NCBI GenBank assembly: GCA_016711285.1
Contig: JADJTG010000007.1
Span: 62,001-126,000 of the forward strand
Length of the DNA stretch: 64,000 bases
DNA from: Sphingobacteriales bacterium
Lineage (GTDB): Bacteria > Bacteroidota > Bacteroidia > Chitinophagales > UBA2359
Direction: 5' to 3'
Shown: positions 35,132-44,539 of the stretch, in pieces
Numbering within the stretch: position 1 is the first letter of the stretch
Layout of the letters: the number at the start of each line of letters is the position of its first letter
Notes under the pieces: model-generated
What the model was told of the DNA's origin: nothing
Database searches by the model: none
The model's input: only the letters and a program-made list of their open reading frames with translations
Made by a program: the position numbers and the translations under genes

Positions 35132-36559
35132 TTATTTTACTTGAATATTTTTTTGAGCAGGTTTAGCCGGATTCTTTTTAGGTTTTTTTGTTTGTTTGGA
35201 GGAGGGGGTAGATAGAACAGTATTTGTTTTTAAAAACTGCTCAGTAGGTTTTGGTAATCCTACTAAGATATTATCAAAATATGATTTTATTTCTTTAAAT
35301 TCTTTTGTTTCATCATCTGCCTTTACTTTTTCAAAATGCGATTCGGTAGTATTTGCTATATATTCACAACGAAAATAATTTCCTTCACCATCTAAGAGCC
35401 AATTTTTAGTGCGCAGCATGCGTTTATCTTCGTAATAGCTAAAAATCCATTTTCGCTCCATATAGGGTTTTTCTAACAACAGAGATACGAATGTTTTTCC
35501 GTCTATTTCATAATCTTTTGGAATAGCTGCGCCGCCTAATTCGCAAAAAGTAGGATATAAATCTGCTAAGGTTATCAAATTTTCGGAAGGTGCTTGGGAT
35601 TTTATAATTGTAGGGGCATATACAATTAAGGGAACTCTACACCCTTTTTCTTGTACTACTTGACACTTACCTCCCGTTTTGCCGCCCGAAGTAGGGTTAT
35701 CTGATGTAAAAAATATAATAGTATTCTCTAATAGCTTGTTTTTTTGTAATGCTTCTATTAACTCTTTTATTAAAAAATCAATATACTCTACATTGGATTG
35801 AAGTGTTCCAACACTGCGTTTTCCTGTTAATTCGCCGCGTTCATTCCTCTCAGGAACAGTCGTATACGCATCTATAGATTTTGCGCCACGCGGTAAATGA
35901 GGTAAAGTAAAGGAATAATACAAAAAGAAAGGGGGGCTGTTTTTTTGTGTAATAAACTCTATCGCTTTTTTGTTTAATACATCAGGCCCAAAATCATTAG
36001 ACACAGTAGGAATTACTTTACCATTTTCTAATATAGTAGGGTGCCAATAACGAGAATCAGTTGTATCTTTTTGTTTAAAACGCTTGCTGTCTGACCAAGT
36101 GCAATTATATTGAAAGCCGTGTTGCTTGGTAGTACCCGGCAATTGCCACTTTCCGATAATACCGGTTCTGTATTGATTTTCCGCAAGTAATTGGGCATAA
36201 ATAATATTATCTCTGCCTAAAATGCCATTTTTTTCTTCTAATTTAGGTTTTATATTGTTTTTGTACCAATTAATTCTCGGTCCATATTTCGCGGTTAATA
36301 TGAGTGCTCTTGTAGGGATACACATGGGCGTAGCCCATGCTGTTTTAAATAAAATCCCCTCTTGTGCCATACGGTCAATATTGGGGGTTTTATGAACTAT
36401 ATTGCCATAGCAACCAAACTCTACAGCAGATACATCATCTAATAGAATTAAAATGATATTTGGTTTTTTTTTGCTTTCAGCTGCCTGTGATATTTTGGAG
36501 GATAGTGCTACCCCTAAAGTACCAAGCGCAATGTTTTTAACAAAATCTTTGCGTTTCAT
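35132..36559 (-). CDS. Sulfatase (arylsulfatase A-like), exported
   Basis: A 475-residue alkaline-phosphatase-superfamily enzyme. The N-terminus (MKRKDFVKNIALGTLGVAL) is a Tat-like or Sec signal, with RK rather than RR. IILILLDDVSAVEFGCYG gives the metal-binding aspartates (41-42). The formylglycine motif CIPTR is at 80-84, with Cys80 the residue to be oxidised; the following ILTAKYG has TA where the consensus has TG. FFTSDNPTSGGK is the second metal-site motif. The Lys/Pro-rich C-terminal tail (KPKKNPAKPAQKN) is unusual. No formylglycine-generating enzyme is in the window. It heads the cluster with sulfotransferases, suggesting remodelling of the same sulfated glycan that they make, or use of external ones. 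Confidence 0.9.
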   Translation of the reverse strand: MKRKDFVKNIALGTLGVALSSKISQAAESKKKPNIILILLDDVSAVEFGCYGNIVHKTPNIDRMAQEGILFKTAWATPMCIPTRALILTAKYGPRINWYKNNIKPKLEEKNGILGRDNIIYAQLLAENQYRTGIIGKWQLPGTTKQHGFQYNCTWSDSKRFKQKDTTDSRYWHPTILENGKVIPTVSNDFGPDVLNKKAIEFITQKNSPPFFLYYSFTLPHLPRGAKSIDAYTTVPERNERGELTGKRSVGTLQSNVEYIDFLIKELIEALQKNKLLENTIIFFTSDNPTSGGKTGGKCQVVQEKGCRVPLIVYAPTIIKSQAPSENLITLADLYPTFCELGGAAIPKDYEIDGKTFVSLLLEKPYMERKWIFSYYEDKRMLRTKNWLLDGEGNYFRCEYIANTTESHFEKVKADDETKEFKEIKSYFDNILVGLPKPTEQFLKTNTVLSTPSSKQTKKPKKNPAKPAQKNIQVK

Positions 36560-36633
36560 GTGTAATATAAATTTTAATATTTAGTAAAAGTGCCGTTGTC
36601 CTTTTTAAAACATAAAGGTTTTATTTTAAATAT

Positions 36634-39600
36634 TTATCGCAATAATGTAATATTTCCGGTTTTGCTGATTTGTTCGCCGTCAATCATTTTAGCTTCCAAT
36701 GTATATACATACACATCTGCTTCTTGCGGGTCGCCCTGATAATTGCCGTCCCAAGCGGTATCTATGTTATCGGTTTCAAATAATAATTTTCCCCAGCGAT
36801 TAAAAATTTTGAGCGTAAAAGATACTATATTTTTTCCTTCTACCTGCACAGCATCATTGACTTTGTCGTCGTTGGGCGTAAAAGCATTGGGTATGCCGAT
36901 AAATCCCTTGTCGGTATATACATCTATTTCTTTGCAATACGCATCGGTGCAGTTGTGCGGCGAAGTAACAGTGAGGCAAATATTATATGTACCAATAGCG
37001 GTGTAAGTGTGTGTAAAATTATCCGTTGTTGCAGCAATGCTGCCATCGCCCAAATCCCAGTCGTATTGCAGGGTTTCGCCGTTGGTTTCGCCTGTAAAAG
37101 TAAAAAGTGTGCTGCTTCCCAAAAATATGCTGTCTTTATCTGTAGAAAAAAGACTTTGAGGTACGGCATATACTTCCAAAGGCAAAGTGAGGGTATCGCT
37201 TTCATTGCAGGTGGAGGCATCTTGTACGATGAGTGAAACTTCGTAAGTGCCGGCTTGGGTGTATTGGTGGAGGGCGGTGCTGTCGTTGCCCGAAGCCCCG
37301 TCGCCAAAAAGCCACTGATATTGGGCGGCGGCATTGCTGCTGAACACTTCCAAATCAAAAGGCACACAATCGCCGGCGGGCAACGAAAAATCGGCAGCAA
37401 TATAAGTCGGCGGTTGCAGGGTAAAAGTTACTTCGGAGGTGTCGCTCACCAAGCAGGGCAGCGAATCGATGGTAATGAGGCGCACCGTATAAGTACCGGC
37501 TTGCGGGTAGGTGAAAGAAATGGTGTCGTTGTTGTTTTGAATAGGAAAGGGTATATTGCCAAATTCCCAAAGATTCACGTCAGGTGTGCCGATGGTATTG
37601 TTGAAAAATTGTACTTCGTAGCTGCCGCCGCCATTGTCGCAGGGCGGTGCTATATCGTAAGCAAACTCTGCTTCTATTTCGGAGTAGCCCACATTGATTG
37701 CTACATAAGCGGTGTCGGTGATATTGCAAGTAGTGGAATCCACTACCACCAAACGCACCTGATAGTCGCCGGGTGTTAGGAAAGTATGCAGGGGATTTTT
37801 GAGGTCGGACGAGTCGCCATCGCCGAAATTCCAGTAATATTGGGTGGTAGTTGCCGTATCTAACTGTTGATAGAAAAACACGGTAAGCGGCGCACATCCT
37901 TCGTCGTATTCTACTACCAAACTCGCATCTACACTCGGGTTGGCAGCGACAATACCTTTTTCAAAATCAAATTTAAAAACAAATAAATCCCAACCTGTAC
38001 TCAAATTATTATCAAAAGCACCGGAAGTGGTGTAAAAATCGCTGGAGTTGGTACATACTGCCTGATAAATGACACCTTTATTGTCAAAACGGCTCGTGCC
38101 GCCGTCCACATGTTCGTAGCCGTTGCCGCCGAAATAAGTAGCATAGCTGAGTGTGGCGGCATCTTTTTCCAACACCATGAAATAATAATCTCCGGTATTA
38201 TCATTTAAACTATTCTGAAAAGCATCGGGTGTTATAGGGAAATTATTACCGCTTAATGTATAGCCGCCGGCATAAATATTTCCGCATATATCCACCCTAA
38301 AAGCAGTAGGAGCAATTTCAGGAAAATCATCATTGCTGCCTAAGCGGGTTGTCCAATAATAAGATGACAAATTATTGTTGAGTTTGGCGATAAACATTTC
38401 GCCATTGGCATTGCTATATACATTGGAAGATACCGGAAAATCGCCTGCCGACAAACCGAATATATATATGTCGTCATCTTCGGGATTTATATCAATGAAA
38501 TAGCCCTGATCAAACTCGGACGTGCCGATGTAGGTGCAGCGCAACAAATTGCTGCCCGCCGGATTGAATTTGGCAATAAAACCGTCTGCTTCCAACGACG
38601 CGCCCCAGCCGCCCATAGCACCGCCCGCAAAATTGGGTTGTACGGAAGCGTTGTTGGTGGTCAGCCCACCCGAAGTAGCTCCTGCTGCAAATACATTGCC
38701 GTTGCTGTCTAAACGAATGGAAAACCCCGAATCGGCATTATTGCCGCCAAAATAGGTACTCCACAGCAGTTGCGAAGCATTGCCGTTGAGCTTAAATACT
38801 ACCGCATCAGCATCTCCCTGTAAATTGCTTTGATAAGCAGCGGAAGTGACAGGAAAATTATCGGAATTGGTAGAACTTACCACATAAATATTACTGCTAC
38901 CGTTTTCGGTGGCTGCAATCACCTCCCCGCGATAAGAATCTTCATAAAACACATTATAGGCATTTTCGCCATCAGTATCGCCGCCGCCTATATAGGTGCT
39001 GCCGATAAGCGAGTTGCCGCTGCTTTTTATAATGGTAATTGTTAAATCGCGACCGCCGTTATAAGTATCGTCAAAGGCGGCGGCACTTACCGGAAAATCG
39101 CTGGAATAAGTGCTTGCCATTACAACCAATTCATCAAAATCTGTAACCACCAAACTGTGGGGAATATCTTCGTTATTGCCGCCGATATAGGTAGCAAACA
39201 TCAGCGTATTGCCATCGGGAGTATATTTGGAAATACAATTATCCACACTGCCCGCAAAAGTAGTTTGTATGGCTCCGGTGGTTACGGGATAGCCTGTGCC
39301 AAAACAACGACCGCCGCCATACAGATGCCCTTGCGCATCGTAGGTAGCAGTATGTCCATATACAGTTTCTGAAGTACCCGAATAAGTGCTGGCGATGAGT
39401 TCGGGGTCAATGACGAGTTCATAATTGGTATTATAACCTTCTGGAAAATCGAACGTCAATTGCTCGTCTGCCAATAATTGATAGCGACAAGGCACTATTT
39501 TTTTTATACCATTTATCCATTGATACGCCAAAGGAGCAGCTTCTATGCTTTCGCCCAAAGAGGTGCTTAAATAAATTTCATCGTTTTTAATACATATATT

Positions 39601-40166
39601 TTCCACCCCTTCGTATTGCCAGCGTATTTGTGTGGCATCGGCATGCGGATCTACGATATAGTCGTATTTCATCTGTTCATTTTTGTTGCCGTAAATGCGT
39701 ACATCAATACCTTTGTACAATTGCTGATATTCAATGCCGCCGTACACAGCCACATCTGTTGCCCATTGAGCGGGCTTATTGCCGATGAAATAATTGTGAT
39801 ATTCCTTTTTTTTGCTGTTGGGAATAAGGACGGGATTGGCGGCAGCACCGATAAAATTCATTTTAAAAGCGTGGAGATGCCACACATCGCTGCGTTGTGC
39901 TGTTCCTTCGTGCTCTTTGACGTGTTGGTTGTATAAATCTTTCGGATTATAAACCAAATAAGTAAAAGCGTTTTTTCAAAAAAAACACTTCCCCCATGAA
40001 TAGGAGCACGATACAATACATTTTGATGCCATTGCCCCTGATTGCTAATAAAAGAAAGTGACGAAGATGTGGGGGAGGCAGGGAGGGTATTTTTGCACGA
40101 GTGGGAGGCGTGCGCACTAAAACATACACACGAAACGGCTATCAGAAGGCGGTATAAAGCGGTCAT
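36634..40166 (-). CDS. Giant T9SS surface protein: SBBP repeats, PKD domains, CHU_C domain; frameshift near start
   Basis: About 1176 residues when two frames are joined. The signal peptide and first 65 residues (from the ATG at 40166; SLSFISNQGQWHQNVLYR) are in one frame. After an A6 tract at 39971-39976 with one base missing, the frame continues with YLVYNPKDLYNQHVKEHEG to 36634. The N-terminal domain is the DUF7948 type, then SBBP-like beta-propeller repeats (STYFGGNNADSGFSIRLDSN, YIGGGDTDGENAY), then about four PKD domains (YYWNFGDGDSSDLKNPLHTF, YQWLFGDGASGNDS, YDWDLGDGSIAATTDN), then a gliding-motility-associated CHU_C domain (NAFTPNDDKVNDAVQVEG) for T9SS export and anchoring. It is probably an adhesin or surface structural protein. 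The total of 3n+2 fits one missing base. Confidence 0.85.
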
Positions 40167-40324
40167 TGAGTTGATGTGTTTTTTTCAGGCAAGAAAGATA
40201 GCGGTTATTTTAATTATGATTTATTTTTTTCTGACATTTAGGTCTGTTTTTTACTGTTAATGTCTAAAATATCTGCTATGTATTTAGGTTTTCCGTCTTC
40301 TCTTTGTCTGTGTGCGTGTTGTCT

Positions 40325-40472
40325 TAGCCCTGTTGCCGATGGTGTTCGGGCGGGTTTCGGAACACAAAGTTTTAAAGTGTCTTAAAATCACAAAGCTCCA
40401 AGTTTTACACGCAATGCTCTGAGTTTATCGGAAAGCGTGTCACCCCGCCTGACTCAAAGCCTGTGTTAGTGG
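40325..40472. repeat. Hairpin E3, a second family of cassette-end element
   Basis: GGTGTTCGGGCGGGTTTCGG on the left pairs imperfectly with CACCCCGCCTGACTCAAAGC on the right, which ends in CTGTGTTAGTGGCGG. The loop (AAAGTTTTAAAGTGTCTTAA, CCAAGTTTTACACGCAATGC, TTTATCGGAAAGCGTGTC) differs from that of E1, E2, E4 and E5. It fills most of the 312-bp gap between the giant T9SS gene and the regulatory-domain gene. It sits directly 3' of the latter, as the other hairpins do with their genes. Confidence 0.5.
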
Positions 40473-40478
40473 CGGTTT

Positions 40479-41156
40479 TTATTTATCTTTCTTTCCAAAC
40501 CATTTTTTAAATTTCCATTTTATACGTTGTCCCAATGTCGGTTTGGTAACATAAAAATAAGTAATTTGAACATTGTCCTGATTAAGTTGTGCATCATACT
40601 TTAAATATCCTTTGTTTTCATTTTTTAAATTCAGTTCAAGACGGTCAAAACCAACCATTGAAAATATTAGAGTTGGATTTTGAATTGTATCAATATAATT
40701 GGTTATGTCTAATTGATAATATCCTTGTTCGTTAGCGGCTGTTCCTATGTTTGTTCCTTTTAAGTTTATTGATGTAAACCCTAATGTGTCTATTTTTCCT
40801 TCTTTTGTTTTCCCGGTCACTATTCCGTGAATTATGGTTTTAGAGACTGTGTCCGAAACTGTCTGTGAAAACGATTGAGATGGGATCGTCATTGAAACTA
40901 ACAACGCTGTTGTCGCTGCAAATTTGGAACAATTAGTTGCCGGAACTTGTCGCCCCCAATAGTCAAGTTGTTTGGGTGAATACATACCGCAAACTGAGTT
41001 ATTGTTTTGCTGCTGTATTCGTTCAATGTCAGCCCAAGTCATTTTTGAAAAGTCAACTATAGTTTTACTACACTGTCCGCAGATACGTCCACCGTCAGTT
41101 GGTTTCATTTCCAACCAATTTTGTCCGCAATATTTTGGTTTATTTAATGTCGTCAT
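40479..41156 (-). CDS. Zinc-ribbon-like plus carboxypeptidase-regulatory-like domain membrane protein
   Basis: A 225-residue protein. The N-terminus has paired cysteines (KYCGQNWLEM and GRICGQCSKTIVDF) followed by TWADIERI, a pattern seen in small Bacteroidota proteins with a zinc-ribbon-like start. Residues about 80-100 are a membrane segment (KFAATTALLVSMTIPSQSF). The rest is a CarboxypepD_reg-like beta sandwich (GIVTGKTKEGKIDTLGFTSI, NLKGTNIGTAANEQGYYQLD) with a basic C-terminus. The function is unknown; such proteins are often carried as single-gene cassettes. The ATG lies five bases after the core GTTATCAGC of hairpin E4. Confidence 0.65.
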   Translation of the reverse strand: MTTLNKPKYCGQNWLEMKPTDGGRICGQCSKTIVDFSKMTWADIERIQQQNNNSVCGMYSPKQLDYWGRQVPATNCSKFAATTALLVSMTIPSQSFSQTVSDTVSKTIIHGIVTGKTKEGKIDTLGFTSINLKGTNIGTAANEQGYYQLDITNYIDTIQNPTLIFSMVGFDRLELNLKNENKGYLKYDAQLNQDNVQITYFYVTKPTLGQRIKWKFKKWFGKKDK

Positions 41157-41163
41157 AAAATTG

Positions 41164-41303
41164 CTGATAACGGTTTTGGGTATTGGCGTGATGGGGGTTT
41201 TTAGCGCAAAAGTTCATTAGATGCACAAAGCTTGAATTTAGCACTTCATTGTCATAGAAGCACGAAACCCCCGCTTTTGCAAAACGGCTGTTATGCGGTC
41301 GGC
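41164..41303. repeat. attC-like imperfect hairpin E4
   Basis: ATAACGGTTTTGGGTATTGG, continued by CGTGATGGGGGTTT, pairs imperfectly with AAACCCCCGCTTTTGCAAAA and CGGCTGTTAT. The loop contains TTGAATTTAGCACTTC. The right end GTTATGCGG (41290-41298) is inverted against GCCGCATAAC at the left end of E5 (42155-42164). The cassette of the 41316-42122 gene is thereby closed by matching cores. Confidence 0.65.
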
Positions 41304-41315
41304 TTTCTGTTTTCG

Positions 41316-42122
41316 TCATTTCTTTTTCTTCTTTTTTTCGGGTTCTTTTTCAGCGTGAATCCAAGTCCAACTGTTGTCAGATTTAAATGGAGTGCTAATA
41401 CTTTTTGAGTTGTCAATTACGATTTTTGTAAAGTATGACTTGTAATACCAAGCAAAAAAGACTGCTCCTAATGTTGGTTTATCAGTCTCTCGGTAGTTTA
41501 TCCAAATCTCTCTCGGATTGTCAACTTTGAAACCACGAAATTGTCCTTGAAAGTAACTTTCGTCTTTAAGTATTTTCGTTCCTGTCTGGTCAATAGTATA
41601 GATAAATTCTCCGCCATAAACAGCCACACTATTCGGTTGAAATGCTGGTAAAATCCAAACAGAAAGTGTCTGGTCGTCATTTTCTTTTATGTATTGATTA
41701 AATCTTAAATTGATAGTGTCTTTCATTGCTTTAATCTGTCCACTTGCTGTCTGTAATGCCCTGGAAAATCTATGAAGTAAAGTTGTGTCTACCGTTTCAT
41801 CAGTTTTACTTACTTGTCCTTTGTCAACCTTAAAGTGAAAAACAAGGTCAAATTGATTGTTTTCATATTTTCCATAAACAGCGTGCCAACTGTCATTTTT
41901 CTTAAAACAAAACCAATCACTTCCCAATCTTGCCAAGTCTTTTTTGTCTTGGGTCATTACGCTGTCCGAAGTTTTCCAAGCAATCATATCATATTCATAC
42001 AACCATTCAGCAACTTCCATTTTCTTGTTGAAGTCCGCAATGTCAAAATTTGGTCCTATTGATTTTTGTCCATAGGTCAAAGTTGTCAACCCGATAAAAA
42101 GTAATATTAGAATTTTATTCAT
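41316..42122 (-). CDS. Secreted protein of unknown function, single-gene cassette
   Basis: About 268 residues from the ATG at 42122 (MNKILILLFIGLTTLTYGQ gives a clear signal peptide). The frame extends upstream to 42200, but that part lies in hairpin E5 and is not expected to be translated. The mature protein has aromatic-rich strands (WHAVYGKYENNQFDLVFHF, VAVYGGEFIYTIDQTG, IWINYRETDKPTLGAVFFAW) and a Lys-rich C-terminus (EKEPEKKKKKK). I do not recognise the family. It is probably periplasmic or surface-exposed. It is bounded by GTTATGCGG cores and lies between hairpins E4 and E5. Confidence 0.65.
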   Translation of the reverse strand: MNKILILLFIGLTTLTYGQKSIGPNFDIADFNKKMEVAEWLYEYDMIAWKTSDSVMTQDKKDLARLGSDWFCFKKNDSWHAVYGKYENNQFDLVFHFKVDKGQVSKTDETVDTTLLHRFSRALQTASGQIKAMKDTINLRFNQYIKENDDQTLSVWILPAFQPNSVAVYGGEFIYTIDQTGTKILKDESYFQGQFRGFKVDNPREIWINYRETDKPTLGAVFFAWYYKSYFTKIVIDNSKSISTPFKSDNSWTWIHAEKEPEKKKKKK

Positions 42123-42154
42123 TTGTCTGTTTTTGTTTCGTTGTCTTTTAAGCT

Positions 42155-42295
42155 GCCGCATAACGGTTTGCAGCTTGGCGAAGTGGCGGTTTAGAAGCAC
42201 AAAGGTTCAATTTAGCACAAATGTTTATTAGAAATCCGAATGTTCAATTTAGCACTGAACCCGCCATTTTGCCAAACTGCTGTTATCTGAAGCCC
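42155..42295. repeat. attC-like imperfect hairpin E5, closing the 7-kb cassette
   Basis: ATAACGGTTTGCAGCTTGGC, continued by GAAGTGGCGGTTT, pairs imperfectly with AACCCGCCATTTTGCCAAAC and TGCTGTTAT. The loop has AGGTTCAATTTAGCACAAAT and GAATGTTCAATTTAGCAC. The right end GTTATCTGAAGCCC (42282-42295) is an inverted copy (13/14) of the site at 49148-49161, 6.9 kb away. The 190 bp between E5 and the oxygenase stop codon at 42485 holds no gene that I can support. Confidence 0.65.
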
Positions 42296-42484
42296 TTTTT
42301 TTCCGTCTGAAGGCTAATCGTTCAATGACAAGCAGAAAAGTTGATATTAGGAATTCACTTTCATTGTCATGTTTGGACAAGATTATTGAAAATAACTCTG
42401 TGTTGAAGAAAAATACTCTCAATTAAAAATGCTTTTAGGGTGATATGTGTGTTTTTAAAGAATATTTATTTGTACGAATGCTTC

Positions 42485-43117
42485 TTATTTAATTCCAGTA
42501 ATTGACATAGTTATTTTGGGTCTACGACCACTATTTGAACTACAATGATACATTAGGTAATCCCAAGTAATAATATCTCCTGCCTTCCATTGATGCCATA
42601 CTGAATTACCACATAAAAAATAATGCCCCCAGTCCCATTCAGATAGTGCGACTAAATATCTGACTATATTTTCTGATAATTTCATGTTGGTTTTATCTCG
42701 ATACGATAAATATAAATCACAATGCCAAGGTAGCATTTGTCCAGGATATTGAATCATCAATGCAGCAGCAGCATTTTTTATTCCAAGCGAATCAATAGTT
42801 TCTTGAATGTAGGAAGGAATAAGAAATTTATTTCCGTCAACATCAATACTTTTCATAAACGATTGGCTTTCGTTGTAGCCCCACAAAGTTAGCTCATCGT
42901 TTTGATAAACTGAATTGTTGTCATACTTCTTCATTCTTTTGCCTAAAATGATTTCTTTTAAAAGATTACTTTCCTCTAATTGGTTAACCAGCTCATGCAA
43001 TTCCTTTTGAGGTATAAAAACTTTATTTCCAACGAAATAAAAATCATTTGACTTTTTTGATGGGTCAAAATGCCAATTAGAATTTTCTTGTGCGTAATCA
43101 AATAATGTATTTTTCAT
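42485..43117 (-). CDS. 2OG-Fe(II)-type oxygenase-like protein
   Basis: About 210 residues from the ATG at 43117, whose ATGA overlaps the cysS stop codon; a longer reading starts at 43129. The pattern fits a double-stranded beta-helix non-haem iron oxygenase: AALMIQYPGQMLPWHCDLYL supplies HxD (His136, Asp138 in the long numbering), and GDIITWDYLMYHCSSNSGRR supplies the distal His195 and an Arg (202 or 203) for 2-oxoglutarate. It resembles aspartyl/asparaginyl-hydroxylase or phytanoyl-type enzymes only loosely. As the last gene of the operon it may hydroxylate an amino-acid-derived product; that is inference. Specific substrate and family remain open. Confidence 0.65.
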   Translation of the reverse strand: MKNTLFDYAQENSNWHFDPSKKSNDFYFVGNKVFIPQKELHELVNQLEESNLLKEIILGKRMKKYDNNSVYQNDELTLWGYNESQSFMKSIDVDGNKFLIPSYIQETIDSLGIKNAAAALMIQYPGQMLPWHCDLYLSYRDKTNMKLSENIVRYLVALSEWDWGHYFLCGNSVWHQWKAGDIITWDYLMYHCSSNSGRRPKITMSITGIK

Positions 43118-44523
43118 AATTTTGTCCAACCAGTTTCACCATTAGGGCTATCCTCTAAGTTTACCCCAATAGCACTTAATTTATTTCTTATAGTATCGGA
43201 TAAAGCCCAATTTTTATTATTGCGTAATTCTTTTCTTATTTCAATTAATAATTCAATTAGTTGAGGCTCTAAATTATTTGATGTTGTACTTGTAATACTC
43301 TCAATATTGAATCCAATAATTTTCAAAACATTTTTAATTTCCTTTTGAACGATGCTCAATATTTCATCTGACGCACCTTTATCTCTTAATTGGTTTACAT
43401 ATTTTGTAATTGAAAAAAGATGGCTTAAAAAAATTGGAGTATTGAAATCGTCATTCATTGAATTATGAAACTCAAGGACAAAATTTGCTGCTGTACTTTC
43501 TGCTTCCTTCGCTAAGTAATCGTCTGAATTATTACCCCATGCACCTTTTAAAGCACTTGTAATTTTTTGAACTTTCCTTAAAGATTCTTCTGCTAAATCA
43601 AAATTAAAAGCCAAAGGACTTCTATAGTGAGACGAAATTAACATCATTCTAAAAGTATTTGCATCAAACTTTTCTAAAAACTCATTAATGGTTATGAGGT
43701 TTCCAACAGACTTGCTCATTTTCCCTCCTTTTAATTCAAGCATACCGTTGTGCATCCAATACTTTGCAAAAGGCTTTCCTGTATATGCTTCTGACTGAGC
43801 AATTTCATTTTCATGATGTGGAAAAATTAAGTCTGTGCCACCACCGTGTATATCAATTTGTTCCCCTAAATGATGGATACACATTGAAGAACACTCTATA
43901 TGCCAGCCAGGTCTACCATTTCCCCAAGGGCTTTCCCATGACGGTTCTCCTTTCTTCGCAGATTTCCATAATGCAAAGTCTTCAACTCTTTCCTTTCGAT
44001 TATCTACATCAATCCGAGTCCCTGAAAGTTGTTCATCAATTTTGCGTCCAGATAGTTTACCGTAAGTAATGAATTTGCTTGTCCGATAAAAAACATCACC
44101 ATTAACTGAATAGGCAAAGTCTTTTTTTACTAATTCTTCAATAAATGAAATCATACCTCCAATTTCTTCGGTTGCTTTTGGATAATGCGTGGCAGGTTTG
44201 ATATTTAGTTTTTTTAATTGAAGAATGTATTCGTTAATAAGATTTTCCGTTAGCGTGGTAGCATCGATATTCTCTTTTTGAGACCTGATAATTATTTTAT
44301 CATCAACATCTGTAAAATTCATAATGAATTTTACAGAGTATCCAACATGTTCAAAATACCTTCTGATTATGTCAAACACCATTGCAGATAATGCATGTCC
44401 TATGTGAGCATTCGAATATACAGTAGGCCCACACACATACATACTTATTTCATCTTTTTTAATAGAACTAAACGGCTCTTTCTGACCGCTTAAAGTATTA
44501 TAAACTAAAATTTTATTTTTCAT
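43114..44523 (-). CDS. cysS: Cysteinyl-tRNA synthetase, cassette-borne
   Basis: A complete 469-residue class I synthetase. The zinc and cysteine site is CGPTVY (Cys31), HIGH is at 40-43, WHIECSSM and FPHHENE supply the other zinc ligands, and GGKMSKSVGN is the KMSKS loop. A full C-terminal anticodon-binding region is present (KNVLKIIGFNIES, WALSDTIRNKLSAIG), so it is not a truncated MshC-like ligase. It charges tRNA-Cys. Its place inside a biosynthetic-looking cassette suggests a second copy that either protects against a cysteine-like inhibitor or supplies Cys-tRNA or activated cysteine to the pathway. If the genome has no other cysS, the cassette would be essential. It overlaps the oxygenase gene by four bases and starts 16 bp after the SHMT-like gene. 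Confidence 0.93.
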   Translation of the reverse strand: MKNKILVYNTLSGQKEPFSSIKKDEISMYVCGPTVYSNAHIGHALSAMVFDIIRRYFEHVGYSVKFIMNFTDVDDKIIIRSQKENIDATTLTENLINEYILQLKKLNIKPATHYPKATEEIGGMISFIEELVKKDFAYSVNGDVFYRTSKFITYGKLSGRKIDEQLSGTRIDVDNRKERVEDFALWKSAKKGEPSWESPWGNGRPGWHIECSSMCIHHLGEQIDIHGGGTDLIFPHHENEIAQSEAYTGKPFAKYWMHNGMLELKGGKMSKSVGNLITINEFLEKFDANTFRMMLISSHYRSPLAFNFDLAEESLRKVQKITSALKGAWGNNSDDYLAKEAESTAANFVLEFHNSMNDDFNTPIFLSHLFSITKYVNQLRDKGASDEILSIVQKEIKNVLKIIGFNIESITSTTSNNLEPQLIELLIEIRKELRNNKNWALSDTIRNKLSAIGVNLEDSPNGETGWTKL

Positions 44524-44539
44524 ATTTTAAAAAAATTGT

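Noticed and set aside
43114..44523. MshC-type cysteine ligase for a thiol cofactor
   Set aside because: The protein keeps the full C-terminal anticodon-binding part and standard length, so it is a complete CysRS rather than the shortened ligase.
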